64,000 nucleotides of DNA from Septoria linicola (lineage: Eukaryota > Ascomycota > Dothideomycetes > Mycosphaerellales > Mycosphaerellaceae). Positions 1 to 11,173 of this stretch are shown in pieces. The stretch covers positions 5,332,001-5,396,000 of the forward strand of contig CP099418.1 of the NCBI GenBank assembly GCA_024114885.1, in the 5' to 3' direction. Below the pieces are notes generated by a model. That model ran no database searches. It had not been told where the DNA came from and saw nothing but the letters and a program-made list of their open reading frames with translations. Each line of letters starts with the position of its first letter. Within the stretch, counting starts at the first letter, position 1. The translations under genes and the position numbers were made by a program.

Positions 1-115
1 GAAGAAAGAGAAGTAAGATATACCTCTTACTAAGCCTTAGATAGATACCTTAGGTATCTAGAACTATACTTAAATATCTATATCTAGACTAACTATCTAG
101 GATATATTCTTAATA
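1..115 (-). repeat. C1 3' LTR, right-hand 115 bp only
   Basis: The segment matches the end of the 277-278-bp LTRs at 49455-49731, 56101-56378 and 62122-62399, and ends in TTCTTAATA (RIP form of TTCTTAACA). About 163 bp lie outside the window. It is followed by CTCCTACTTATAC, which on the minus strand is the polypurine tract next to the 3' LTR. Confidence 0.9.
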
Positions 116-269
116 CTCCTACTTATACTATATAGTTAGATCTTTCTATAGATTATCTATAATACTTAAGTACTAGCTCTAATCTTGATTAGTTATTAAG
201 TACTTACTTTTTAGACTAATAACTAGATAGTACTAACTATTAATCTAATAAACTTTCTATACTACTATC

Positions 270-546
270 TATTAAGAATATATCCTAGATAGTTAGTCTA
301 GGTATAGATATTTAAGTATAGTTCTAGATACCTAAGGTATCTATCTAAGGCTTAGTAAGAGGTATATCTTATTTCTCTTTCTTCTTTTCTTAGATAACTA
401 ACTTAATTAACTTTATATTTAGTTCCTAGTATATTACTACTATACTATATATATAAGTTAGTTTAAGATTAATCCCCTATTCTTCTTTACTACGCTATAC
501 CCTCTTTAATATTATATAGTATATAATACGCTCTTTACTTTAAATA
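270..546 (+). repeat. Copia LTR inserted in the opposite orientation to its host
   Basis: This is a 277-bp reverse-complement copy of the C1/C3/C4 LTR. It starts TATTAAGAATA (from TGTTAAGAATG) and ends ACTTTAAATA. It interrupts C1 where C3 and C4 continue directly with CTCTTA. The flanks CTATC (left) and ACTAT (right) are not an obvious duplication, so it may be a solo LTR with a damaged junction or the remnant of a deleted element. Confidence 0.85.
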
Positions 547-612
547 ACTATAAAGATATTATTATTTACTAAGATATAGAGTCGTACGTATACGATTTAC
601 GTACTATAGAAG
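547..612. other. 66-bp filler of unknown origin beside the inverted LTR
   Basis: The tract lies between the inverted LTR and resumption of C1 at GGTAAAAGAAATACC. Neither C3 nor C4 contains it. It includes CGTACGTATACG. It could be part of an element mostly lost by deletion, or filler from double-strand-break repair. Confidence 0.4.
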
Positions 613-861
613 GTAAAAGAAATACCTTCTATAAGATCTTCTTTCTCTCTTATATAGGAGTAGATTATTTAGGATATAGACTATCTAGTAAGTTACCTCT
701 ATCCTTTCTTATAGCTAATTCTAATAGCTCCCTAGATTCCTTATAGCCTAGTCCTCTACTTAATTATATTCTATATAGCTTCTTAGTTCTCTAATAGCCT
801 TTAGGGTATACTATTCTTAGCTATAAGGATCTTATATTAAGCTAGAGAGTAGAGTAACTAT

Positions 862-1140
862 TAGTAAGGCAAAGGCCTACCTATATACCGTACTTAGTAG
901 TTTTAGTATAAAAGCAAGGTAGTAGCTCGTTTCTAAGATAGCAATATTTACTCTACTTAATTAATTTAATATCCTACGGTCCTAGTATAGGCTCTTAGTC
1001 TTAGGACTACTAGTTTGAGCTCGTTACTACTAGTTAATACACGTATTATAAGACTATTACTCTCCGAACTAGTCTTGTTCTATAGCGACTACTCTTATAC
1101 CTACCTAGGAGGTTAGTGTTAGGGTAGTTATTATCTATTA
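862..1140 (+). repeat. Gypsy-1 5' LTR
   Basis: The LTR is 279 bp and pairs with 43812-44090. It shares the subtype sequence AGGCTCTTAGTCTTAGGACT with its partner and differs there from the Gypsy-2 LTRs. A TATAAAAG box lies at 907-914. Confidence 0.93.
907..914 (+). promoter_or_regulatory. TATA box of the Gypsy LTR promoter
   Basis: TATAAAAG sits 46 bp into the LTR and is kept in all four Gypsy LTRs (also 10939-10946, 40655-40662, 43857-43864). The position fits an LTR promoter. No start site can be fixed from the sequence. Confidence 0.45.
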
Positions 1141-2080
1141 ATAGAGCCGAAGGTAGGGCTATCTCTTCTCTTTTATACTAGGACTAGAAGCGCGGAGGGT
1201 AGATAGTAGCCTTAAAGTAAGAACTAACGCGCTATAAACATTAATAAGAGGCCTAAAAGAAGCCTACGTAAGAGGCGACTTAAAGAGCTATAATAATATA
1301 GAAGCTTCTAGAATATAGATATCGCTCTAACTCGGAAAAGTTATAAACCTCTAGTACCTCTTAGTACGGATCTATTCGGTAATTATCGTATAGATAGTAA
1401 GGCGACTTACTATATCGGAGATTTACTTAGAGTCTCTATACCTATAATAGTCTTCGATTAGACCCTAGTTTAGTATGAAAACGCTCTCGTTTAGATAGTA
1501 TAGAGGCTATAGGATAGGCTGGACCTGTCTAGGTAATCTCGTATCCTCTAGTATATAGATCGCTTAGAATAAGCCCTAGTACGGCGTTAGACGCTAATCG
1601 TTTAGCTAAGGACACTAATTACGTCTAAGGCCCCGGACCTAGTATATAGTATAGGCTAACGTAATATTATACTACTATAGTTACTTAGCGAATTACCCGA
1701 ATAAGCGAGACGGACGCGCCTAGCTATAAACGGTCGAACTATACGATACGACATGCCTTCGCTTATTAGGTACAATTAATATAGCCCTAGTATTATAATA
1801 AAAAGTTTAACGTTTACCTTTAGATAGCTAGGAAAATTTTAGACTCTTGTTTTTTAGTTATCGTTTTAAATAATAACTATATTTTATTTAAAAACTTAAT
1901 TAAGGAGAGTATAACACACTCTTAGAACACCTTCGAACGAGCTCTATAAGTGAATTAGTATCTATTAGCTAGCCTAAAACACTAGAGAGTAGCTTATCTA
2001 ACTAGCTTAATAAGCAAATTCGAAGATTACTAGTAAAGCTACTACCCGCTTTTACTTTATTCTCTCTACTAGATAACGAC
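1141..2080 (+). other. Gypsy-1 leader with primer-binding-like site and palindrome
   Basis: The 940 bp between LTR and gag show no supported gene. TAGAGCCGAAGG, starting at 1142 just after the LTR, would be TGGAGCCGAAGG before RIP and so fits a primer-binding site for a tRNA 3' end; the tRNA cannot be assigned. Around 1855-1878 is a RIP-damaged copy of a palindrome that is perfect in Gypsy-2 (11889-11911). Confidence 0.6.
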
Positions 2081-4560
2081 ATGTCTATAGAAGTAGAGGA
2101 CTAAGGAGGTACTAACCTTAACCCTAATACTAATATCTTTTAAGGACCGAACTTAGAAGGTAGACTGTCTATAGCGTAGTTCTAGCTACTTATAGAGACT
2201 ATCTAAGTAACCTAAAGCTAGAAGGTAATTATCGCTTAGGTTCTACTACTACCTAGCTCGGACTAGAATCCCTTCTTTAATAGAGAGAACGTAACCGAGT
2301 ATATTAAGCGCTTTAAAGTACTATATAGGAACTACGCTATCCTACTTATTAATAATAATAAATAGCTTTACGAGAAGTTACTTACTTAGGTTACGGTTAT
2401 CTAACGTAGACGATACTAGCGCCTTGATAGTTTCTACGACCGAGACTACGCTAAGTTTAAAGAGTCGATTATTAAGGAATACTAAAAGTACGATAATATA
2501 TATATACTCGGAAACTACTACTATATAGAAAACCTTTATAAGGTTAACTATAGCGAGGATAATAATCTCTTAGAGTACTTAAGGCAGTTTATACTCTACT
2601 CTAATACTATACCTACTTCGTATATAGACGAGCGTTCTCGTACTCTTCTATTTATACGAGGCCTTCTATTTCGTTTTAGTAAGAGGCTCTAGGCCTATCT
2701 TAGGTTAGATCTTAATAATAAGGACTTAGATTATAGTAAGCTCTTAAAGACAGCCTAGCGTTAGATTAATAGTAATAAGGACTTTAAATTAGAAGTATAT
2801 AACGAAGGCGGTAGAGACGTCTAGTAGTTATACGAAGTAGTAAAGAAGTCTACTCTAAGACTGAACTCTAAGTTTAAGGCTAGGGAAACGGTAGTCTATA
2901 AAGGCCGTAAGCTAGTAACTATCGATAATATTACTACTAGTATATAAGACCTTATAATCGCTACGATTCGTCGACTCGAAGAAAAAGGCCTATAGCCGCT
3001 ACGCTCGTCGATAGGATAGTAGGCGAAGTCTTACGATTATAACTATCTATATATTCTAAGGCCTACTTATAGCTAGGAGATTTCGATTAACTTAGCTACG
3101 ATAGATAACGGGTTAATAATTAAGGCCTATATAGCGATCGCTCTAAAGATTTTAGGTTATTAGATATATAGGCTCGAAGGCTATATAGCTATAAACTACG
3201 AGTACCTATAGTAGTTCGAGACTAAGGGCTTAATATATAGAGATCTAAAGACTAGTATTATATACTATAGAACGCCTCGCCTAGGTATAGAAAAGATATA
3301 GTACTACTAGGACAAGGAACTACTAAAGCTATTCGTATTAATAGGAGTATTAGAGTAGCGCTACGAGAAGATCGATCTTGAAAATATAGATCGTTTATTA
3401 ACGCTAAGAGCGAGCTAGTAGAGGATAGCGAATAAGGTAGCTAGTATTAACGGTCCTATTAATATTAGTTAAGTCGCTTCTATTATATAGAAGGATTAGG
3501 ACGATCTAATCGGCGCCTACGTAGCTAGAGATAGCGTAAAGATAAAGCGGAACCTAAACCTTTCTTATCTAGTTAGAGGACAGCTAATAGGAGTATAGAA
3601 GCGGATTACGACCTAGGCTATAGCTATAAGAACCTACGCTTATCGTCACTCTCGTATTAAAGAGGTTAAAGATAAAAACTAGCCGGCTCCTTACCTTATA
3701 GATATAGGGGAGTTAGAGGATTCTTAAACTTAGAGACGTAATAACGATAAGATCGAGGATAAGTAAATATACGACTACCTAAACGGTCTACTAGTTCTAG
3801 TCGCTCTTACGTATACTTAAAAGCGAAAGAAGGCTAAGGAGCCTCTAAAGACTAAACGTACGAATAACTACCTTCGAGCTACGTACGCTAATAATAACGC
3901 TAACGTCTTCTAGATAGATAAAATACTCGAATCTAAGGTCTAGTTAAGCTTAGTAGAGATTATTCTCTATAGCGAGCGAGCGTCGTATTCCTTATAAGGT
4001 CGTGTTCTAAACGATATAGATCTACGTAAGAAGCTTAATAAGCTCTATATAAAGAAGCGTACGAATAAAGGTAGCGGAGCTAAGATTAGCGTATATTCCT
4101 TACTATCTAAAGCCTTTAGCGAGTAGGTAGAAAAGAAGCTAACGAAAGCTGTTTTAGCGACTAATATTAAGGCCTTCTAGGTTACTACTATAGCGATTAA
4201 TATAGTTAAGCCTAGGCCCGCTTCTAAGCTTTATAAGTGAATAGATAATATCCTTCTATTATTTAATAATATCTATTAAATTGTTCTAAGTATCTACGTG
4301 TCTACGAAGTACGGCTCTCGAATAATAGCTTATAAGTCTTTAATCGACGAGAGGGCTAAGTTAATAATTATACTAATCGAACATGTTCGAAAGCTTTAAG
4401 TTAGTATAACTCCTCTTAGTAATATTACTATAGGAGGAGTTAGAGGTAAGGTTACTTTTATTAGGTACTACCTAGAGATACTAATCGATACCTTTAGCGT
4501 AAGAGTTACGATACTATTTCTAGTCTTACTAGTAAACGGCCCGATCTTACTTAGCTGACC
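2081..4560 (+). pseudogene. Gypsy-1 gag-protease, RIP-inactivated
   Basis: The frame starts at ATG 2081 (MSIEVED). Many TAG/TAA codons sit where Gln or Trp fit. A Gag core leads to a CCHC zinc knuckle at 3158-3199 whose three Cys and one His codons all now read Tyr (TGT/TGC to TAT/TAC, CAT to TAT), with spacing C-x2-C-x4-H-x4-C intact. The same frame continues to a retropepsin-like block KSLIDERAKL at about 4334-4363; the Gypsy-2 copy reads NEGA there, so the ancestral motif was probably DEGA, a variant of DSGA. Gag and protease were thus one frame. Gag forms the particle and protease matures it. Confidence 0.82.
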
Positions 4561-5929
4561 GTAGGCGTAACGTATACGCCTAGCTTCTAAGAACTATAAT
4601 AATAGCTCTTAGGAGGGCTTAATTAGTACTCTAGATAGCTATATTATTATATTTATAGGCTTTAATAGCCGTAGTAATATACGTACTATAGAATAGGTAC
4701 TAGGAAAAGCTAGAGTGCTAAGGAACTAGCTCTAGTCGATAGTACGAGTTTAGTAGGAGCTCTAATACGTATATCGCGTTAAGATTCGATAGAAGTTAGT
4801 ATCTAAACTCTAACTTTTAGTAATTATTAGTTAAAGAATATAGAGTATACTATCGAGGACTCTAGATCTTATAATAGCGAGGAGTAGGGAGAGAGATTAT
4901 AAGCTTTTCAAGCTTCTACTACCCTTTCCGTATAAGGTTTAGTAGTTAGAGGTAAAAACTCTATTTAGAGAGGTTAGCTAGTAGAACGTTCTATAGTTAC
5001 CTTTTTAAACGATAATTATATTATACCTCCTATACTATACTTCAAACTACACTAGTAGTATAGATAGATAAGCGATTAGTACTAGTGTTCGTTTATAGTT
5101 ACTAATAGCTCTAAACTCCTAGAGAATTAAGTCTTTAACTACCTTACGTAGTAGTTATCGTATATAAAGATAATCTACTTTAGGGACTATTTTATAGTAA
5201 ACTTAATTAGATAAAGTACCTCTCTATAGTAATAGCTCGAGCTATTAAGACAGGTTAATTATAGCTAGACTCGAATATAGTATAACTATCTCGTAGTAGT
5301 AGCCGTCGAAGGTAATATCGCTAAATTCAGCTAAAATAATCGACTTAAGAAGCTATTACTAGCTACTAGCGAAGCTAAGCTAGTTTATACTAGCGAGCGA
5401 GACTTATACTAGGGTATTAGGTATAGTTTTAACGATACTATATTAGTGTCTTAATCGAGCTAGGGTTCGAATTATAGAAGCGAATACTTGATAATTACCT
5501 ATAAGAAGCTTAGAGAGGCGGAGCTAGCTATCTAAGAACCTAGACTCTACGACAAGGTTATTTCTAATAAAGTAGACGACGAGCTTAGTAAGGAGACGTA
5601 CGTTATCTCGGCTACTATTAATATAGTAGCGGAGAGAGCTCGTAATAAAGAGGCTACGAGGTAGCGGAAGCTAGATAATTATATTAGCGCCTATATTCTT
5701 TATAAGCGAGTTACTAATAAGATTAAACTAGTAAATACCGACATTACTATAACTAATAGCTTAAACCCTAGCGGACTAAAGGACTAGCGACGGACTTATA
5801 TTAAGAAGGAAGCAGCTATACTACCTAGTACTAGACCTTACGATAGTAAGTACCTAACTAAGAGGTTCTCGACGATCGAGCCTAGATTACGTCTTACGCC
5901 TAAACGGCTTATAAAGTTTAAACCTAGTA

Positions 5930-8900
5930 TAGAGCTACTACTAAAGAAGCTAGATTTGTTATATTATATACTAAGGAATCGAGAAGCTACCTTTATATAG
6001 GACTTTACGTATTTAGGCCGAATTAATCCTAATATTACTCTACTATAGAAGATCTAGACGGTTTCTTACGAGCTATAGTAGTATCTAGGCTTTAAGCTAA
6101 ACCTATCTCTACGATATATCGTAGAAGATATACTAAGATAACGAATCTAAGCTAGAACTCTTAAGCTATACTATAGTGCCTATCGAAATCCGTACTTCCT
6201 TATTAGTAAGAAGATAGAGGTAGGTAAGCTAAAGAAGTATTAGTTAATTAACGTAGCTTAGAAGTTTAATTAAGTTACCGTAAGAGATTCGAACTTACTA
6301 CCTAACGCTAAGAGTTTCTCTAAGGACTTTACTAGTTACGCGCTAGCCTCGTTAGTTAATATCTTCTCTAAATATAACTAAATCCTACTCGATAAATTAT
6401 ATAGAGACCTTATAGGCTTTAATTTACTACTAGGCCTATTATAGTAGACTATGTTACTATAAGGAGCTACGAATTCTATTACCTAGTTCGTTCGTATTAT
6501 TAATTAAGTACTTATAGAGTATGTCTTATATAAGGTATAGCCGTTCCTTAATAATATTAGTATTAAAGGGCCTAAGACGAAGTACGATAGTAAAGAGGTT
6601 AAACCTAGCCTCTACTATTACGTTATTAAATATATTATAGCTATAGACGACGTTCTCTATAACATAGAACGAGCTAATATAACGGTAGCTTTTAATAAGC
6701 TATAGCTCTATTACGAACAGTTAGTAATCGTTAGCTACCTTACTAGTATTAATAGTCGCTATCTAGACTTCGTAAGAGTAGTAAAGATTAAGAAATAGCC
6801 GACGCTAGAGAATTAGAAGGAGGTTCGAATCTTCCTCGGCGTAGTTACGTACTACTACGTCTAGGTTAAAGGTTTTACGATTATCCTTACTCCGCTATTC
6901 AAGCTCTTATAGAAGGATACTAAGTTTTAATAGACTACCGACTACTAACTAGCTAAAGACGTCGTCTTAAAGGCACTAGTTTCAGCCCTAGTTCTAGTTA
7001 CTCTTAACTTTAGAGAAGGAGTAGGACTTATTATCGTAGGTATAGATTCGAGTAGTAAAGGTTAGAGATATACGCTTTCCTAATATAATCGAGACGAGCT
7101 ACTTCTTCGTTATCTAGTTCGATATAAGTCTAGCCTATTTAACCTAGTAGAGGTTAAGTACGATACTAGGAAGCGCGAATACCTTAGTATACTAAAGGTA
7201 TTAAAGAAGCTAAAACTATAGCTATTTAGAGTATACTTCTAACTAGAGATTAATATAAATATCCTCGTTTACTAGCTTAATAAGGCTGCCTCTAATTTAC
7301 CGAATATAGTAATAACGCGCTAGCTAGTATAGATCTACCTCTTCGACTTTAACGTTATATATGTTCCTAGTAAGAAGTATATAGCTCTAGATTCGTTATT
7401 AAGAAAGCCTATTATACCTAAAGATATAAAGGCTATAGAATAGGAAGAAGACGTGGATCTAATAATTAACGAGTAATTCTTCGATACCTTTTACGTTAAC
7501 GCTTTCTCTATATAGGTAATTTAGAGCGAGCTACCTATAATTAATAGGATCTACTCTTAGGAGTTAATAAATATTACTTTCGTACTTATACAGATATAAA
7601 GACCTAAGAGAGTTTCTAATAACGAGTATAAGCGGTTAAGGAAGAAGTGTCGGCTATTTTATATTAAGAATAACTAGCTCTAGCGCTAAGAGCGAGTAGC
7701 TAGACCTCTATAGCGAGTTATCGATAAACCTAAAGTATAAGCTCGTATTATTAAGGTATACTATTATAAGAACGGTTATCGTAGCGCTAAATAGACGTAT
7801 AATCTTATCTAGAAACGATAGTAGTAGGATAGAGTTTAGGCTTAGATTTCGCTCGCTATTCGGTAGTATACTATTTATAGTCTTCGGTATAGGAGATAGG
7901 TACCTAGAGAACTATAGATCCTACTCTAAGTTATAGTCGGCTAGTAGTAGTATATCGATAGCTTATATATCTCGAAGAACTATTCGTTAATAGTTATACG
8001 CGAATCTCTATCGCGCTAGCTAGAAGTACGTATATTCTAGTACCTAGCGAAGAGTATCTCCTTAGTATAGATAGTAAGGTTTATATAGGAAGAGATCTTT
8101 TACTAGTAGGGTACTACTATAGAAGTTATCCTCGATAACTATAAGACTAACCTTAGTAATATAGAGAAGCTACTACTATCGTATAGTATTAAACGTATTA
8201 ATATTTCGCTATACTACCTTTAGTCTAACGCTATCGTTAAAGTCGGCTATAAGACAATATTAGACGCTTACTTAAAGCTCTCTAATAGCGGCCTTTATAC
8301 GATTCGTAACTATATTCTAGCGGTTCTATAGGTAGAGAGAACGATAATAGTCTCTACTACCGGCCTAATACTATCGAAGATAATAATTAGGCGTAACGTA
8401 GTACTACTAATCGAGCTAGAACACTATACCTTCTAGATTATAGATTAGGGTAAGGTTAAGACTAGAGTAGAGCTTCTTACGATTCGAGCTTAAGCTCTAG
8501 AAGCTATAGAAATAACTATAGAAGAAGGACGACTACGTTAATAGCGTCTTCGAGAACAGAATAAGGCGTACTTCGATAAATATCGCTATACGGATCTTAC
8601 TATACTAAAGGAAGGAGATCTCGTATTAGTATACCGCTCTAAATTAAAAACTAGCTTCTCTTATAAGCTTACGTTGAGGTAGGAAGGCTCTTTTAAGGTA
8701 TCTAAAATATTATAGAGAGGTATATCGTATAAGCTTAAGGAACTAGATAGCTTAAAACGAGAGTATATCTATAAGAGGATAGACTTTAAGAAATATATCT
8801 TTCTATAAGAAAACCTAAAGCTAGTTCCAGATTAGGTTAAACTAGAAGAAGTACTACTACTAATAGAGAAGGTTATAGAACTAGGCCTTCTACCTAGGTA

Positions 8901-9018
8901 TAAGTACTCGTAGGTCTTTATTAGTAAGCTATTAGTAATAACTTAAGAAGAAAGGGAGAGTTATATACGCTAGCTACTAATAGAGCTTAAAGAAGAAATA
9001 GAAGACTTAGTAAGCTAA
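5930..9018 (+). pseudogene. Gypsy-1 reverse transcriptase-RNase H-integrase, RIP-inactivated
   Basis: The frame is -1 relative to gag-protease. RT begins near YRNPYFLISKK (6181) and includes GATNSIT-stop-FVRII (about 6463) and an AIDD block (6640-6654) at the expected catalytic position, where YIDD/YVDD is usual. A connection to RNase H follows (PLFKLL near 6893; GVGLIIVGIDSSSKG near 7018). The integrase core is readable around 7930-8250, and the region near 8671-8700 reads LR-stop-EGSFKV, a GPY/F-type C-terminal module. I see no clear chromodomain. Stops are scattered throughout. Confidence 0.82.
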
Positions 9019-9199
9019 AGGCTAAAGCTAGCCTAGTAGAGCTAAAGAAGTAGAAATTCGATAAGCGATACTTAATTAGAAGCACGAGCTAAGATCTAGC
9101 TACTAAAGCCTAGCCTCTACTATAAAAGAGCTAATCTTTCTAAGATTATACTATCCTAAGCGCTTCTTTTATTCCTAGAGCTCTAATCTAACCTTCTTA

Positions 9200-9410
9200 A
9201 GCACTTCTTTTAGTCTTAAAGCTACTATTAAGCTCTAATTAGAGCTTCCTAAGCTTGTAATTTACTAGACTAGTATAAATCTAGCTAAATCTTAACTATC
9301 TCGAGCTTTTCTTTTAGTCCTAAAGCTACTATCGAGCTCTAATCTAAGCTTCCCGAGCTTCTCTTTTACTAGATTAGTAGAAATCTAGCTAATCCTAACT
9401 ATTCTAACGC
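9200..9410. repeat. Imperfect 105-bp tandem duplication in the Gypsy spacer
   Basis: Two diverged units lie end to end, each with TTCTTTTAGTC near the start and TAGTATAAATCTAGC or TAGTAGAAATCTAGC near the end. The duplication is also present in Gypsy-2 at about 36050-36260, so it predates both insertions. Confidence 0.55.
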
Positions 9411-10091
9411 TATTTTCTATAGCTAAGATAAGTATCTATATAGCTAGTTACTCCTCTAAGCTTAACTTTTAAGTATAGATTCTATATCTACTAGTTAACC
9501 TACTATCCTACTCCTTTTTCTAAGTCCCGAGCCTACTATCGCTATAAAAGTTAGCTGTCCTAAGCTACTTTCTACTACTAGGTCTCAAAAATCTAAGCTA
9601 GACCTATACTCTCGAAGCTCTTTTCTACTAGCGATTTCTAAGATTAGTACTATAATCTACCTTCCTAGAGCCCTTTTCTATTACTAATCGGCGAAGTAAG
9701 ATAATAATTGTCTATTCTAAAGGTCCTTTTACTACTAATTTTCGCCTAACTAAAGGAATCGCTAAAAGTGTTAGTTTCTAGTAGAGAATTCTTAAAATTT
9801 AAGGTTTTCGGCCTATATAAAGGTAGAGAAGCTTGAATCCTTAGTAATAACGGTTCTAATAGCTCCTTTCTAGCTATTAATTATAGCGCTAGCGGTCTCT
9901 TACGATATAGAAAGCGCGATCTAGTAAGTCGACTAGGTATACGAAAAATAAGGCTCTTTTAAGTTAGTAGAGGTAACGACGACGATATCTAAGCCTTAGT
10001 CCTCGTTAGCGATAGTAAGGTATATACTACGGTAGTTAGTAGTAGCGTTAGTAATATACGACAGCTACGGAAGCGTTAAGGTGAAATAAAC

Positions 10092-10122
10092 TTTTAGTTA
10101 TCTTTTTAAACGATAACTAAAA
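10092..10122. repeat. Inverted repeat ahead of the Gypsy third reading frame
   Basis: Perfect 11-bp arms, TTTTAGTTATC at 10092-10102 and GATAACTAAAA at 10112-10122, are separated by TTTTTAAAC. The Gypsy-2 copy at 36890-36920 has one RIP change in the right arm. The core resembles the leader palindrome at 11889-11911. Confidence 0.7.
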
Positions 10123-10439
10123 CCTTACGTAACTAAGCCCTATATATAGACCCCTAATCCTAATAGTAGTTACGCTACTACGATAAGGCATATAATTAGA
10201 CTACTTTCACGCTCTAAACGATCTCTTCTTCCTTATTAACTATTAATTAGTTACTATAGAGCCTTGCTTCTATTAAGTTCGATTCTTATCTTTCGTTACT
10301 ACCTAGTAACGCTATATAGCTATTTATATACGTGAGCGGTAACTAATATAATAGAAAACTCTATAACCGGTTACGCGCTCGACCCTCCTCGCTATTTAAG
10401 TTACTTATTACTAGTCACGCGCTTTATATCGCTCTAAGC

Positions 10440-10893
10440 TACTAGTACGACTAATTAAAGACGTTCTCTTTCTCTATCGCGTATAAAGAACAAGACTTCC
10501 TCTTTCTAGCGTTCTTTGACGCCTAAACGCTTATTAAGACTAGCGCTTTCGCCTTCTATCTCGCCTATTCGAAGTCCTATATAAGAACTACCTAGATAAG
10601 ATTCCTTAAAGAAAAGACGAAAAATAGCTTCTTTAAGTTCTATATAAGGTATAGCGCTCGCTTATATTAATCGTAAAGGCTCTATCGTTAGCTTCTAGCC
10701 TTTAAGTAGACCTCTTACTAGTATAACGAATCTTAATAACGCTACCGAAGCTATTCTATCGCTAGAGACTCTATAAGAATAAGAGGAGAGTATCGACTTA
10801 GTACTTAAGTAAGTCGAGGAAGCGAACGATAGAATAAAGATTAGTATATTTAACTTCTTTAAACGCCTCTTAGCTAAGATTTTACCGAAGTAC
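10440..10893 (+). pseudogene. Gypsy-1 third reading frame, 5' part cut by Gypsy-2
   Basis: The segment is homologous to Gypsy-2 from about 37260 to 37688. Gypsy-2 inserted at GTAC (10890-10893), so the frame resumes at 40890. The start codon cannot be fixed. Confidence 0.6.
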
Positions 10894-11173
10894 TAGTAAG
10901 GTAAAGGCCTACCTACATACCGTACTTAGTAGTTTTAGTATAAAAGCAAGGTAGTAGCTCGTTTCTAAGATAGCAATATTTACTCTACTTAGTTAAATCA
11001 ATGTCCTACGGTCCTAGTATATAGCTCTTAGTCCTAGAGCTACTATTTTAAGCTCGTTACTACTATTTAATTAACGTATTATAAGACTATTACTCTCTAA
11101 ACAGGTCTTGTTCTATAGCGACTACTCTTATACCTACCTAGGAGGTTAGTATTAGGGTAGTTATTATCTATTA
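10894..11173 (+). repeat. Gypsy-2 5' LTR
   Basis: The LTR is 280 bp, begins TAGTAAGG, ends CTATTA and pairs with 40610-40889 by the subtype block CTCTTAGTCCTAGAGCTACT. Confidence 0.93.

Larger units (their letters stand above)
116..861 (-). other. 3' internal non-coding part of Copia C1
   Basis: The stretch matches 49732-50150 of C3 and 56379-56800 of C4, between the 3' LTR and the end of the RNase H region. No gene is visible. It contains an inserted inverted LTR (270-546) and a 66-bp tract absent from C3 and C4. The last four bases, CTAT at 858-861, are the left half of the Gypsy-1 target-site duplication. Confidence 0.8.
9021..10200 (+). other. Gypsy-1 spacer between pol and third reading frame
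   Basis: The stretch shows no protein family that I recognise. It holds an imperfect tandem duplication of roughly 105 bp in about 9200-9410: CTAAAGCTACTAT recurs in the second unit, and each unit ends with AAATCTAGCTAA. It also holds a near-palindrome at 10092-10122. The Gypsy-2 equivalent is 35861-37000. Confidence 0.55.
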
